Part shown: positions 16,987-25,667 of the stretch, in pieces | How the letters are laid out: every line of letters begins with the position of its first letter | How positions within the stretch are numbered: position 1 is the first letter of the stretch | NCBI GenBank assembly: GCA_949288785.1 | Contig: CASELQ010000001.1 | Span: 62,001-126,000, forward strand | Length of the DNA stretch: 64,000 bases | Source of the DNA: an uncultured Eubacteriales bacterium | GTDB lineage: Bacteria; Bacillota; Clostridia; Christensenellales; Borkfalkiaceae | Direction: 5' to 3' | The notes under the pieces: model-generated | Seen by the model: only the letters and a program-made list of their open reading frames with translations | The model's database searches: none | Told to the model about the DNA's origin: nothing | Made by a program: the position numbers and the translations under genes

Positions 16987-17112
16987 TCACCCCTCTTTCT
17001 GCGCTTTTCTCACAAGCGCGGGCGGATCTTCGTCTTTTAAAGACATGATATAATCGTCATAATCTTTGTCGCTCAGTTTTTTCACTTTGCTTTTTTTGTT
17101 CTTTTTTGACAT
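16987..17112 (-). CDS. Small basic protein of 41 residues (unrecognised)
   Basis: A short frame reads MSKKNKKSKVKKLSDKDYDD and continues to end in ALVRKAQKEG. Its ATG at 17112 is preceded at good distance by GGGGAGGAAT, a strong ribosome site that lies inside the upstream transporter gene. The two genes overlap by 56 bp in different frames. The product has a lysine-rich first third and an acidic middle, with no membrane segment. A dedicated ribosome site and the terminator just downstream support it as real. I do not recognise a family. Confidence 0.65.
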   Translation of the reverse strand: MSKKNKKSKVKKLSDKDYDDYIMSLKDEDPPALVRKAQKEG

Positions 17113-18121
17113 GATTATTCCTCCCCTTTGCGGATATAAGATTATTATCGCCTGAGGCGGCGGTTTTTATACGGGCAGAGCAAAGAGAATATAAAAGCAT
17201 ACCAACGTATACCGCACCGAGCACGCCGATGACGGGGTAAAGATACTTCACGATATTGCCAAGTCCTATAAAAGAACAAAGGTACGCCGCGCACGCCGCG
17301 GCAGCCACCCCCTTTTTACCCCATAAATTTCCCGCATGATCCGCCACGTTGCAAAAACAGGTGTAAAAGGAAGTAAGCATACCGAGCCCCAGCGCCGCGC
17401 CGAAGGCTATGCCCGCGCCGCCCTTTACGGCAGAAAGCAGCGGAAGCGCCGCATCGGCGGAAAATGCGCCCCGCACCGCCATCAGGATAAGCGCCGCCTG
17501 CGCCGCCGTAAGCAGAGAAAACAGAGCCGCGCCCGCATATAACGATTTTTTTCCGAGACCGCGCGCGCCGGCACTAACCGCGGGAACCGATACGAATACG
17601 TTCATAAACGCAAACACGCAGGCTCCAGCAATACCCGTCAAAGGGTTTGCGGGCGCACCGCCGTAAGAAAGAGTTCTGCCCGAAAAAACGGCGACGTTAA
17701 TAAGAATAAGCGCCGCCGGCATAAGTACGGCGCTCAGAACCCCGGCGCCCGCCTTGCCTTTCCCCGAATATAAAAAACAAAAGACGCACGCACCCGCCGA
17801 TAGCAAGGGCGTGCCGCCCAAAATTCCCGCCTGCACCGTGAGTTCGTTCAGCCCCGCCAGCATACTCGCCGCAAACACGAAGTCTGCAAAGAGAAACGCC
17901 GCCTGAAAGAATCTGCCGACCGCCTTACCCGCCGGCATTCCTCCGCCCGCAAACACCGCGGCAAATCCCGAAAACAGCACGCCGCCCGCAATAAGCAAAA
18001 AGGGCAGAAAGCCCTCCGTTCCGAAAAAGAACACAAGTTCCCTGCCCGATAAAAACCCCGCGCCCATGACCGCGCCCGACAAGAGAAGCGCCGCTTTAAG
18101 TGTGTTTAACCAGTATTTCAC
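17057..18121 (-). CDS. YkvI-like membrane transporter (LeuT-fold type)
   Basis: The 354-residue protein is almost entirely hydrophobic, with about ten membrane segments. The N-terminal segment GAVMGAGFLSGRELVFFFG matches the unwound first helix of YkvI-type proteins of the amino acid/polyamine/cation (APC) transporter superfamily. The substrate is unknown. The last 30 residues are strongly charged (basic) and overlap the coding region of the 41-residue protein, so this tail may be set by that overlap. It follows the HEAT-like gene by 37 bp. Confidence 0.75.
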   Translation of the reverse strand: MKYWLNTLKAALLLSGAVMGAGFLSGRELVFFFGTEGFLPFLLIAGGVLFSGFAAVFAGGGMPAGKAVGRFFQAAFLFADFVFAASMLAGLNELTVQAGILGGTPLLSAGACVFCFLYSGKGKAGAGVLSAVLMPAALILINVAVFSGRTLSYGGAPANPLTGIAGACVFAFMNVFVSVPAVSAGARGLGKKSLYAGAALFSLLTAAQAALILMAVRGAFSADAALPLLSAVKGGAGIAFGAALGLGMLTSFYTCFCNVADHAGNLWGKKGVAAAACAAYLCSFIGLGNIVKYLYPVIGVLGAVYVGMLLYSLCSARIKTAASGDNNLISAKGRNNHVKKEQKKQSEKTERQRL

Positions 18122-18158
18122 ACTATATTTTACGTGCGGAGCAACAAAAATATTCCCG

Positions 18159-19004
18159 TTACCGATTCTGCCGCCTTCTCCTGCTTGCTCCCTTTATCTT
18201 TTTATACGTTCTGTCTGCGGAAAAATCTCTCTCCTTATCGTAACTTCCGCCCAGCGCCTCTATCGCAAAGCGCAGTTCCTCAAAGTCGGCATACGTAAGC
18301 CCCTCTCTTTCTATCGCCTCATAAAGGAGCGGCAGCGCGCGCTCGTCGCCGAACCGGGCAAGGTAGCCGGCATACAGCGGAACGTTTTCCGGGTGGGCGG
18401 AAAACTCCGCCGTAAGCACGGAAAACGCCCTTTTATCCCCCTTTGCGTGCGAAAGGATCTCGGCAAGTCTTGCCTTGCCCGCTTCCGCCGCCCCCTCATA
18501 GGCGGCAACGGCTGCGTCTCTCACCGCAGCGCTGTGCTCCGCCGCCGAGGCAAGCGCCTCCGTGGCAAGCTCTCCTATGTTCTCGGGATAATCTTCAAGA
18601 GCAAACTCCATATATCTTGCCACGGGGATCTCCGCCCCCATATCCGACAGCATATTCATAAGATATGCGGTAAATTCCTCGTTCTCCTCGCCGTACAGCG
18701 CCGCAGAAAGCGCAGGTGCGTTTTGACCGTCGCCCGTTATCGCTTCGCACAAAAAGTCCGAAACGGGCACGCCCGTTTCAATATGTTCTTTAAGGCATGC
18801 AAGAAGTTCCTCGGCAGTGTGCCCGAGGTAATATTCGCGCGGACTTTTTCCGCCCAGTTCCGCCGTTTTCTCGCCGCCGAACCTATTGAACATAACGGGC
18901 ATGCTGTCCTCTATTTCCTCCGGCTTTATTTTACCGATGTTCTCATAGACGTATTTTTCTATGTATTTATCGAAAAGTTTATCTATATCTACCGCTTTAA
19001 TCAT
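18159..19004 (-). CDS. HEAT-like helical repeat protein, unknown function
   Basis: With the ATG at 19004 the product has 281 residues and appears wholly alpha-helical. Segments such as ATEALASAAEHSAAVRDAAV and YLARFGDERALPLLYEAIE look like HEAT-type repeats that commonly mediate protein contacts. The C-terminus ends in a cluster of arginines. The start overlaps the TPR gene stop (ATGATTAA), so the two are translationally coupled and probably act together. A longer open frame to 19055 would overlap the TPR gene further. Confidence 0.65.
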   Translation of the reverse strand: MIKAVDIDKLFDKYIEKYVYENIGKIKPEEIEDSMPVMFNRFGGEKTAELGGKSPREYYLGHTAEELLACLKEHIETGVPVSDFLCEAITGDGQNAPALSAALYGEENEEFTAYLMNMLSDMGAEIPVARYMEFALEDYPENIGELATEALASAAEHSAAVRDAAVAAYEGAAEAGKARLAEILSHAKGDKRAFSVLTAEFSAHPENVPLYAGYLARFGDERALPLLYEAIEREGLTYADFEELRFAIEALGGSYDKERDFSADRTYKKIKGASRRRRQNR

Positions 19005-20739
19005 CTTTACCGCCTTTTTCGGAAACATTCTCCGCAGGAGCCTCTCCCTCTGCAAAAATGCCCGCCTTGCGCATGAATTCGTTCACTCTATCGTTATCCG
19101 CGCCGAATATGAGCATTGCCTCGGTTATGCGGGGTTCGTCCCCCTGCCGGGCGACAGCCGCCGCCACCGCCGCCAGCTCCCTTACGCCCATATCCATTTC
19201 CTCGGCAAGCCCCGCGTGATCTTTATATATGGAATTGAGCGCCGAACACAGCCTGCCGTCGTCCTTCATCCCCGTAACCGCCATGCCTGTAAGACATTCG
19301 GCATATGCCGCAAGGAATTTCACGCCGTCCGCCGCGTTGTCAAACGCCGTTTTGCGCGGCTTTATGAATATGCAGTCCATACCTACTACAACGCCGAACC
19401 TCTTTTTGTATCCCGAACACACGAGCATCTGTACAAGACTGCTCTTTACGCCCAGCGGCACGGAAGGATTTAAGAGCATCCTGAACGCCTTTTTGAAATC
19501 TTCCTCCCCGAACTTGGGCGGCACCTTGCCCGTGGGGCGGAACATAAAACTCCCCTTTATTATGAGCGGATCGTCGCAGGATTCGCCGTATAATGAAACT
19601 TCTTTCAGGTACCGTTCCCTTACCGGCGAGATCTTACCGTCTTTAAGATAGTCGTTTATGGCGCGCTTATATACCGATATATCCATCGGTTGGAGATCCA
19701 TACTGTATGCCAGCGGCAACAGTCTTTTTGCATGCTTATCTCCCGCGCCCATACGTTCGGCAAGGTCCCTGTAATATTTTACAACGGTGTTGAACGGGTC
19801 TATTTTAAGAGTCTCTATGCACTGCTCCTTTGCCTCTTCGTATCTGCCGAGATTTATCAGAGCCTGCGCACGCGTCAGCCGCGGCATTATATCGAAACTG
19901 CCGTCCGCTATGAGCATGGACGTAAACTTTTCCGTCATTTCGTTATCGCCGTTCTCCATGGCGGCAGTGGCAAGCTTATGCGCGTATTTTTCGGGATCCT
20001 TGCAGCATTCCAATGCCTTGCGGTAATAATATTCGCTCTTGTCGTAAATTTTGCGTATCGAATACAATGCCGAAAGATTACAGTAAGCCGTTACGTTCTC
20101 TCCGTGCCGGGCAAGCGAAGAACGGCATTCTTTCGCGGACTTTTCGTCCTGCTTGCTCAAAAAATACATAAACGCAAGTTCCCCGCTTATCTCCTCCGTG
20201 CGCATCTGCTCCGGAATACGCGCGTAATATTCGGCGGCTTTTTTAAAATTGTCCTCTCCCGCCGCCTTTTCCGCAAGCATTATGAGCTGTTCGGTGTTTT
20301 CCGAACGCGCAGGATAGGCAAGCTTTATATCGGGAAAGTTGTCCGCCAGGCGCGAAAAATATTCCGTTATCTCGGGATCCAGCGATTCTGCGGAAATAAA
20401 CCCGTCCGCTTCCACCTTTTTGTGGAAAAAGTAGCCGGAAGCCCAATATTTTTTCATATAAAAAAAGTTTACGGCAAGTTCTATGTATGCCGTGCCCGCC
20501 TTTGCCGCCGGCGCCCTGTCAAGATAAAGGTACCAATATCTGTTGGAAAGTTCCGGCAGATTCATATCCGCATAAGTGTCGGCTATATCCATTATCACGT
20601 CCAGCGAACCGGGAGCCGCGCTCCTTGCCTCGAAAAGATACGAAAGCGCGCCGATAAAATCTCCCGCCTCGTTTTTCTCTTCCGCAAGTTTGCGGTATAT
20701 ATCCGCGTCCTTTCTGAATTGCAGTATTTTATTCTCCAT
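18997..20739 (-). CDS. TPR-repeat protein, unknown function
   Basis: The 580-residue product has recurrent tetratricopeptide-type helix pairs in the N-terminal two thirds, for example GDFIGALSYLFEARSAAPGS, KAAEYYARIPEQ, YDKSEYYYRKALECC and LGRYEEAKEQCIETLKIDP. The C-terminal third is helical and less regular. No signal peptide is visible, so it is probably a cytoplasmic scaffold. I chose the ATG at 20739 over a TTG at 20748. It overlaps hslO by 11 bp and the HEAT-like gene by 8 bp. I do not recognise a named family. Confidence 0.75.
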   Translation of the reverse strand: MENKILQFRKDADIYRKLAEEKNEAGDFIGALSYLFEARSAAPGSLDVIMDIADTYADMNLPELSNRYWYLYLDRAPAAKAGTAYIELAVNFFYMKKYWASGYFFHKKVEADGFISAESLDPEITEYFSRLADNFPDIKLAYPARSENTEQLIMLAEKAAGEDNFKKAAEYYARIPEQMRTEEISGELAFMYFLSKQDEKSAKECRSSLARHGENVTAYCNLSALYSIRKIYDKSEYYYRKALECCKDPEKYAHKLATAAMENGDNEMTEKFTSMLIADGSFDIMPRLTRAQALINLGRYEEAKEQCIETLKIDPFNTVVKYYRDLAERMGAGDKHAKRLLPLAYSMDLQPMDISVYKRAINDYLKDGKISPVRERYLKEVSLYGESCDDPLIIKGSFMFRPTGKVPPKFGEEDFKKAFRMLLNPSVPLGVKSSLVQMLVCSGYKKRFGVVVGMDCIFIKPRKTAFDNAADGVKFLAAYAECLTGMAVTGMKDDGRLCSALNSIYKDHAGLAEEMDMGVRELAAVAAAVARQGDEPRITEAMLIFGADNDRVNEFMRKAGIFAEGEAPAENVSEKGGKDD

Positions 20740-21589
20740 ATTTTTCAAACAGTTCCCCCACGTCTTTTGCCGTAAACTCGTAAGTCTTTCGGCAAAACTG
20801 ACAGCCCACCTTTACCGAGCCCTCCTTTTCCACTATGTCTTCAAGCTCCGCTTTACCGAACGAAACAAGCAGCCCCGCCACGTACTCCCGCGAACACAGG
20901 CATTTATACTGCGGGTGATATTCGTTATATTCCTCCGCGCCGAAAAACCTTTTCATCACGCCTTCCGCGCCCTCCTCCTCTATTAAGGAGGAAATGTTGC
21001 CCATTGATCTTACTTTGTTTTCCGCCTCGGAAAGGTTTTGTTCTTCCGCGCCCGGCATCGCCTGTACAACCGCGCCGCCCGCGGCAAGGCATGTCCCGTC
21101 TTTTCCTATTTTTACCCCGAGCGCAATTGCGGTGGGCTGCTGCTCGCTGAACGCATAGTAAGCGGCAAAATCTTCGGCGATCTCCCCGCTTACGAGCGGA
21201 GAACTCCCCGACCACGGCTCTTTCAGTCCCATACTTCTTACAACCGTAAGTCTGCCCTCTCTGCCCACAAGCCCGCCCACGTCAAGCTTGCCGTTTGCCT
21301 TTAACGGAAGATCGGCGGAAGGCTCGTCTATACTGCCGCGGATAAAAAGTTCCCCGTTGCCGCACACGGTTATCTTTCCGCCGGGCCCGCCCCCCGCAAT
21401 GGTTACGGAAAGCTTATCCTGCGGGCTTTTTAAGGCACCGCACATAAACGTGCACGCCGTGAGCGCTCTCCCGAGCGCGGCAGCGGCGGTGGGAGAAAGA
21501 GCGTGTATTTTTATCGCCTCGTTCACCATGTCTGTCGTATCCAGCACGGCAAGCGACATCTGCCCCCCGTATATGAGGGTTTTAAGCAT
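20729..21589 (-). CDS. hslO: Redox-regulated chaperone Hsp33
   Basis: Hsp33 is a holdase activated by oxidative unfolding. From the ATG at 21589 the protein has 286 residues, the normal length. It carries the zinc-binding redox switch C-x-C (CLCSREYV) followed by C-x-x-C (CQFCRKTYEF) near the C-terminus. The N-terminal half has the family GPGGKITVCGNGE and GGLVGREGRLTVVR segments. The start lies 1 bp after the antiporter stop. A longer frame to 21685 is a read-back into the antiporter gene. Confidence 0.95.
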   Translation of the reverse strand: MLKTLIYGGQMSLAVLDTTDMVNEAIKIHALSPTAAAALGRALTACTFMCGALKSPQDKLSVTIAGGGPGGKITVCGNGELFIRGSIDEPSADLPLKANGKLDVGGLVGREGRLTVVRSMGLKEPWSGSSPLVSGEIAEDFAAYYAFSEQQPTAIALGVKIGKDGTCLAAGGAVVQAMPGAEEQNLSEAENKVRSMGNISSLIEEEGAEGVMKRFFGAEEYNEYHPQYKCLCSREYVAGLLVSFGKAELEDIVEKEGSVKVGCQFCRKTYEFTAKDVGELFEKYGE

Positions 21590-21590
21590 C

Positions 21591-22880
21591 TTATTCAACG
21601 TGTCCTTCCTCCGGCTCCGGCACGGTGGGCGGCGGGAGCGGCGTATCGTCTTTTTTATAGAGGAGTTTAAGCAATATGGGTGCAAGGAGAGATGCTATAA
21701 GCACCAGGAACACCACTATTATCCTGTATTCGGCACCGAGCAGTCCGCCCGCTATACCCTTTTCCGTTACGATGAGCGCCACTTCGCCGCGGGCTATCAT
21801 GCCCACGCCCACCCTTAAACTGTCTTTATTGTTAAAGCCCAAAAGTCTTGCGGAAGCGCCGCACCCGATTATCTTAGTGGCTATTGCCACAGCCGTAAAC
21901 GCCAGCGCAAACCACAGAGTATCCAACGTTAACGTTACAAGGCTTATCTTTATGCCTATGCTCGCAAAGAATATGGGGCCGAAAAGCAGGTACGAACTGA
22001 TGTTCACCCGCCTGTCCACGTACTGTGCGGAAGCATGATTGGTTGAAAGCACCAGCCCCGCTATATAAGCGCCCGTAATGTCCGCCACGCCGAACACCTT
22101 TTCCGCTATGAACGCATAGAGAAGGCACAGGGAGATGGACAAAATGGGTATTCTCCTTGTGTGAGGGGCTTTTTTCTCGATATATTTAAAAAGTTTGGAA
22201 AAACCTATGCCCGCGCCCACGGCAAACACGAAAAACGCAAGTATCCACAGTATGGATATAACGATATTGCCGTTAGGATTGATGAAGTTTAAGACGGGCG
22301 AATCCAGATTGCCGCCGCCCGCTATGTTAAGCACCACCGCAAGGACTATTATACCCAGCACGTCGTCTATTATAGCCGCGGAAAGCACCACGGTACCCAC
22401 GCGCGTCTGCAATTTGCCGAGTTCTCTTAACACCTCTACCGTTATGCCGACGCTGGTGGCGGTCATTATAACGCCCACGAATATCCATTCGTGCCAGGAC
22501 CCTTCCGGCAGAAAAGCCGCCGCTATCCCGAATCCTGCGGCAAGCGGCAGTATTACCCCGCACGCCGCGATTATGAGCGATACCACGCCCGTTTCCTTTA
22601 TGTCTTTCAGATTGGTTTCAAGCCCTGCCGTGAACATTACGAATATCACGCCCACTTCGGCAAATGCCTTTAAATAACTGCTTTCGTGTATGGGGAAAAG
22701 CGAGTTTGCGTTCAGATCAAAAAATATTTCCCATATTGCCGGCCCTATTAAAAGCCCCGCTATTATGAACCCGAGTACCTGCGGAAGCCCCAGCTTTCGC
22801 ATCAGTATGCCTATCATTTTGGTGGAAAACAATATCACCGCCAGCTGAAACAAAAAATCTACTACCTGTATTTCATCCAT
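21591..22880 (-). CDS. CPA2-family cation/proton antiporter (NapA/Kef type)
   Basis: This 429-residue membrane protein has about 12-13 hydrophobic segments and the CPA2 pattern GFIIAGLLIGP near residue 40, TATSVGITVEVLRELG at 140-155 and a tandem aspartate (IIDDVLG, D172-D173) in the ion-binding helix. Two adjacent aspartates are typical of electrogenic Na+/H+ exchangers. There is no C-terminal TrkA-N nucleotide-binding domain, so it is closer to NapA-like than to KefC. AGGAGAAGG precedes the ATG. It is first in the operon with hslO, TPR, HEAT-like and ykvI-like genes. Confidence 0.88.
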   Translation of the reverse strand: MDEIQVVDFLFQLAVILFSTKMIGILMRKLGLPQVLGFIIAGLLIGPAIWEIFFDLNANSLFPIHESSYLKAFAEVGVIFVMFTAGLETNLKDIKETGVVSLIIAACGVILPLAAGFGIAAAFLPEGSWHEWIFVGVIMTATSVGITVEVLRELGKLQTRVGTVVLSAAIIDDVLGIIVLAVVLNIAGGGNLDSPVLNFINPNGNIVISILWILAFFVFAVGAGIGFSKLFKYIEKKAPHTRRIPILSISLCLLYAFIAEKVFGVADITGAYIAGLVLSTNHASAQYVDRRVNISSYLLFGPIFFASIGIKISLVTLTLDTLWFALAFTAVAIATKIIGCGASARLLGFNNKDSLRVGVGMIARGEVALIVTEKGIAGGLLGAEYRIIVVFLVLIASLLAPILLKLLYKKDDTPLPPPTVPEPEEGHVE

Positions 22881-23012
22881 ATCCTTCTCCTTTATATGCT
22901 ACTCTGCCCGCATATTAAAAGTTTTAGTCTTGTCCTAACGTTAGTTATAAGTTTGCCGGAATGTTGGTTTTCAATTCTGTTCTTTACCGTGCCCGCGCGC
23001 CGTTTTTTCGTT

Positions 23013-23053
23013 ACTCTCCTGCGGCGCCGAAATAATCGGCGCCGCAGGAGAGT
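23013..23053. repeat. 18-bp perfect inverted repeat between two minus-strand genes
   Basis: Arms 23013-23030 and 23036-23053 are perfect complements with an AATAA loop. A T-rich run follows only in the plus direction (TATTCTTTTT). The gene ending at 23069 is on the minus strand, where the stem is followed by AACGAAAAAAC. It may still end or stabilise that transcript through the very strong stem, or act against plus-strand readthrough. Confidence 0.85.
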
Positions 23054-23068
23054 TATTCTTTTTAAGAT

Positions 23069-24346
23069 TTATTCTTCTTTATCTTTATGTTTATTGCGTT
23101 TGGCAAGCTCTTTTTTCGCCTCTTCTATGCGCTTTTCACGTTCTTCGCGCGCCTTTTCCGCATCGTCCTGCGCCTTAACGAATTCGGGATCGTTCTTGTG
23201 CTCCTCTATATATCTTTCGTTATCTTCCACTATCAGCCGCTTGCTTTCGTTGAGTTTTTCAATGTCCTTACGGCTGAATGAATCGGGAAGTTCGGCAAGC
23301 TTTAAGTCATCGTCCGTGATGGGCTTTATAGGTCTCGAACTAAGAGAGGAATGCGCGGTAAGCGCAATCTGTTCCCTGTACTTTTGCAGCGCCTTGGAAT
23401 TGCTCTCTTTTACCTTTTCGTAAATGCCGCGGTTCTTCTGCGCACCCTCTACCTTATCGTTTATGAACTTGTCGTAAGACCACTGACAGAAATCCGTCCA
23501 TATAAGCAGGAAAAGCGAAAAGCCGAACAGCAACACCAAAATTATGCCTATCGCCATAAAAAACCCGCCGAACAGCAGAAATATAAAAGGTATAACCCCG
23601 AGCGCCATAAAAAAGATGTTATGCGGGAGCAGGGCTATGGTGAACAAAAAGGAATTCTTGAAAAGGTCCCGGAATTTAAGTTCATAGGTTACGCACATCG
23701 TTATCATATGAAAAATCATTACGGTAAAGAATGCAAGCACCAAATAGGACAGCGCCTTGGAAGTAACGAAAAGCCACCTTGCGCCGGTGCCGAGGGCTAT
23801 TGCCTGATCCGCCAATGAAATCGAAAGTATTGCCAAATAGAAAACGAGCGAATATATGAGCGCGGCGCAGGCTATCTGGCGGAAATTGAGTTTTACACCG
23901 CGCCAGAAGTCGTTGGCAACGAAAATACCCTCCGTCCAGACCATGTTGCGTATGACGTATGCCCCGCCCGCCACGCCTACCGCGGCAATGACGAGTGCGA
24001 TCGGCATAAACAGATATATCATGGAATTTACCGTGAACACTATGCTCTCCGCATAGCCCACCATGGATATAGGCGCCTGATACCCCAGCCCGAACCCCTG
24101 CGAAAAGGGATAGATGGCACCCATATTGGATATTGCGTTGGAGCGCATAAAGATTATGAGCACCAGCGGTATGAAGAATATGAGCACCAGCAGGTTTATT
24201 ATTACCAGTTTCCAGAACCTGCCCTTGAATATATCCCAGAAAAGTTCCCACCTGTTTGAAGGAAGGGTTGACCGCGCGTACCCTTCAGATTTTTCCGAAC
24301 CCAGGAGCAGCCTGTCCACGAGCCCGCGTCTTTTTTTAGCAGCCAT
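23069..24346 (-). CDS. DUF624/YesL-like membrane protein with charged tail
   Basis: From the ATG at 24346, with GGAG 7 bases upstream, the protein has 425 residues. The first 280 or so hold about six membrane helices. The arrangement (FWDIFKGRFWKLVIINLLVL, a VWTEGIFVANDFWRGVKLNF amphipathic part and FTIALLPHNIFFMAL) resembles DUF624/YesL-type proteins often linked to carbohydrate transport. The last 140 residues are soluble and highly charged, with a predicted coiled coil rich in Glu, Lys and Arg. Function is unknown. It is monocistronic and divergent from asd. Confidence 0.6.
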   Translation of the reverse strand: MAAKKRRGLVDRLLLGSEKSEGYARSTLPSNRWELFWDIFKGRFWKLVIINLLVLIFFIPLVLIIFMRSNAISNMGAIYPFSQGFGLGYQAPISMVGYAESIVFTVNSMIYLFMPIALVIAAVGVAGGAYVIRNMVWTEGIFVANDFWRGVKLNFRQIACAALIYSLVFYLAILSISLADQAIALGTGARWLFVTSKALSYLVLAFFTVMIFHMITMCVTYELKFRDLFKNSFLFTIALLPHNIFFMALGVIPFIFLLFGGFFMAIGIILVLLFGFSLFLLIWTDFCQWSYDKFINDKVEGAQKNRGIYEKVKESNSKALQKYREQIALTAHSSLSSRPIKPITDDDLKLAELPDSFSRKDIEKLNESKRLIVEDNERYIEEHKNDPEFVKAQDDAEKAREEREKRIEEAKKELAKRNKHKDKEE

Positions 24347-24509
24347 ATTATTCTCCGTTTGCGTCAGCGTTATATATTGTTCCGTCATCCTCCGGCAATG
24401 CGCGCGGGCTATGCCGCCGCTCCGCAGGACGGTTTATGCTTTTTCCTATATAGTTTATAACAAATCAAAATATTTTCCAAACAAAAATCGCCCTATTTGC
24501 AAAAAAAAC

Positions 24510-24538
24510 TTTACTTTTTCCGCCGGCAATGCTACTAT
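24510..24538 (+). promoter_or_regulatory. Promoter of the asd-dap operon
   Basis: TTTACT (24510-24515) and TACTAT (24533-24538) lie 17 bases apart. The predicted leader is about 30 nt and includes AAAGGAG at 24556-24562. The -10 is imperfect. Confidence 0.5.
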
Positions 24539-24576
24539 ATATTTAATTACATTCCAAAGGAGTATAGTTTTATATT

Positions 24577-25596
24577 ATGAAAAAGTACGACATTGCCGTT
24601 GTCGGCGCCACGGGTATGGTGGGCAGAAAGTTCCTCGAAGTGCTGACGGAAAGGCAACTTCCCGCTAACAACTATTATCTTTTCGCTTCTTCGAGATCCG
24701 CGGGTTCCGTTATAGATTTTATGGGAAAACCGCATACGGTCATAGAACTCAACGAAGAAAACATAAAGGCGCACAAGGTGGATATTGCGCTCTTTTCCGC
24801 CGGCGGGGACGTAAGCAAACAGTTTGCCCCCGTATTTGCAAAGTGCGGCGCGCTTGTAATTGACAATTCCAACGCGTGGAGAAGAGATCCTCAGGTGCCG
24901 CTGGTCGTCCCGGAATGCAATCCCCGGGATATTATGTGGCATAAAAACATCATAGCAAACCCCAACTGCTCCACCATTCAGGCGGTGGTGGCGTTGCAGC
25001 CCCTGCACAAGGCGTTCGGAATAAAGCGCATTATCTATTCCACTTATCAGGCGGTTTCCGGCGCGGGCGTAAAGGGCTTTAACGACCTGAAAGGCGGTAT
25101 ATGCGGAGAGGCGCCCCAGAAATTTCCCTACCCCATTTTCGGCAACTGCCTTCCCCATATAGACGTGTTCCTTGAAAACGGATACACCCGCGAAGAGGAT
25201 AAAATGATTTTCGAAACAAAAAAGATTCTGGGGGATCAGGACATAAAGATAACCGCCACCTGCGTGCGCGTTCCCGTTTATTACGGGCACAGCGAATCTG
25301 TGAACGTGGAATTTTATAAGCCCTGCACCGTGGAGCAGGTAAAGGAAGTGCTTCAAAACGCGCCCGGCATAGTGGTACAGGACGACGCCAAAAACCTCGT
25401 TTACCCCATGCCCGTTACCGCGGAGAATAAGGACGAGGTGTTTGTGGGCAGAATAAGAAAGGACGATACGGTAGAATCCGGCGTGAATCTCTGGATAGTG
25501 GCGGACAACATAAGAAAGGGCGCCGCCACGAACGCCGTGCAGATAGCCGAAAAAGCCATTGAACTGGGCGCCGTTAAAGATCAGCTGAACGTTTAA
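24577..25596 (+). CDS. asd: Aspartate-semialdehyde dehydrogenase
   Basis: Asd reduces aspartyl phosphate to aspartate semialdehyde, the branch point to lysine/diaminopimelate and to homoserine. The 339-residue protein has the NADP-binding GATGMVGRKFL near the N-terminus and the catalytic cysteine C131 in NPNCST, with QAVSGAGVKG following. It is the first gene of an operon with dapA and dapB, so it mainly feeds cell-wall diaminopimelate here. The partner branch enzyme hom, at 51-52 kb, is frame-disrupted. Confidence 0.96.
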   Translation: MKKYDIAVVGATGMVGRKFLEVLTERQLPANNYYLFASSRSAGSVIDFMGKPHTVIELNEENIKAHKVDIALFSAGGDVSKQFAPVFAKCGALVIDNSNAWRRDPQVPLVVPECNPRDIMWHKNIIANPNCSTIQAVVALQPLHKAFGIKRIIYSTYQAVSGAGVKGFNDLKGGICGEAPQKFPYPIFGNCLPHIDVFLENGYTREEDKMIFETKKILGDQDIKITATCVRVPVYYGHSESVNVEFYKPCTVEQVKEVLQNAPGIVVQDDAKNLVYPMPVTAENKDEVFVGRIRKDDTVESGVNLWIVADNIRKGAATNAVQIAEKAIELGAVKDQLNV

Positions 25597-25610
25597 GATC
25601 CTTTGGGCTT

Positions 25611-25637
25611 TTGTGCCGCGGCAACGCTGCGGCACAA
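25611..25637 (+). promoter_or_regulatory. Hairpin between asd and dapA
   Basis: A 9-bp perfect stem (25611-25619 with 25629-25637) with a 9-base loop follows the asd stop by 14 bp. It has no T-run, so it is more likely a stabilising or processing hairpin than a terminator. Confidence 0.5.
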
Positions 25638-25667
25638 ACCCGAAAACACGATAAAAGGGAGGTTTCT

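Noticed and set aside
19004-19055. Longer N-terminus of the HEAT-like protein
   Set aside because: It would overlap the TPR gene by 59 bp without a better ribosome site; ATGATTAA coupling favours 19004.
24547-25635. Minus-strand frame of 362 codons opposite asd
   Set aside because: asd is certain on the plus strand, so this is a composition shadow.
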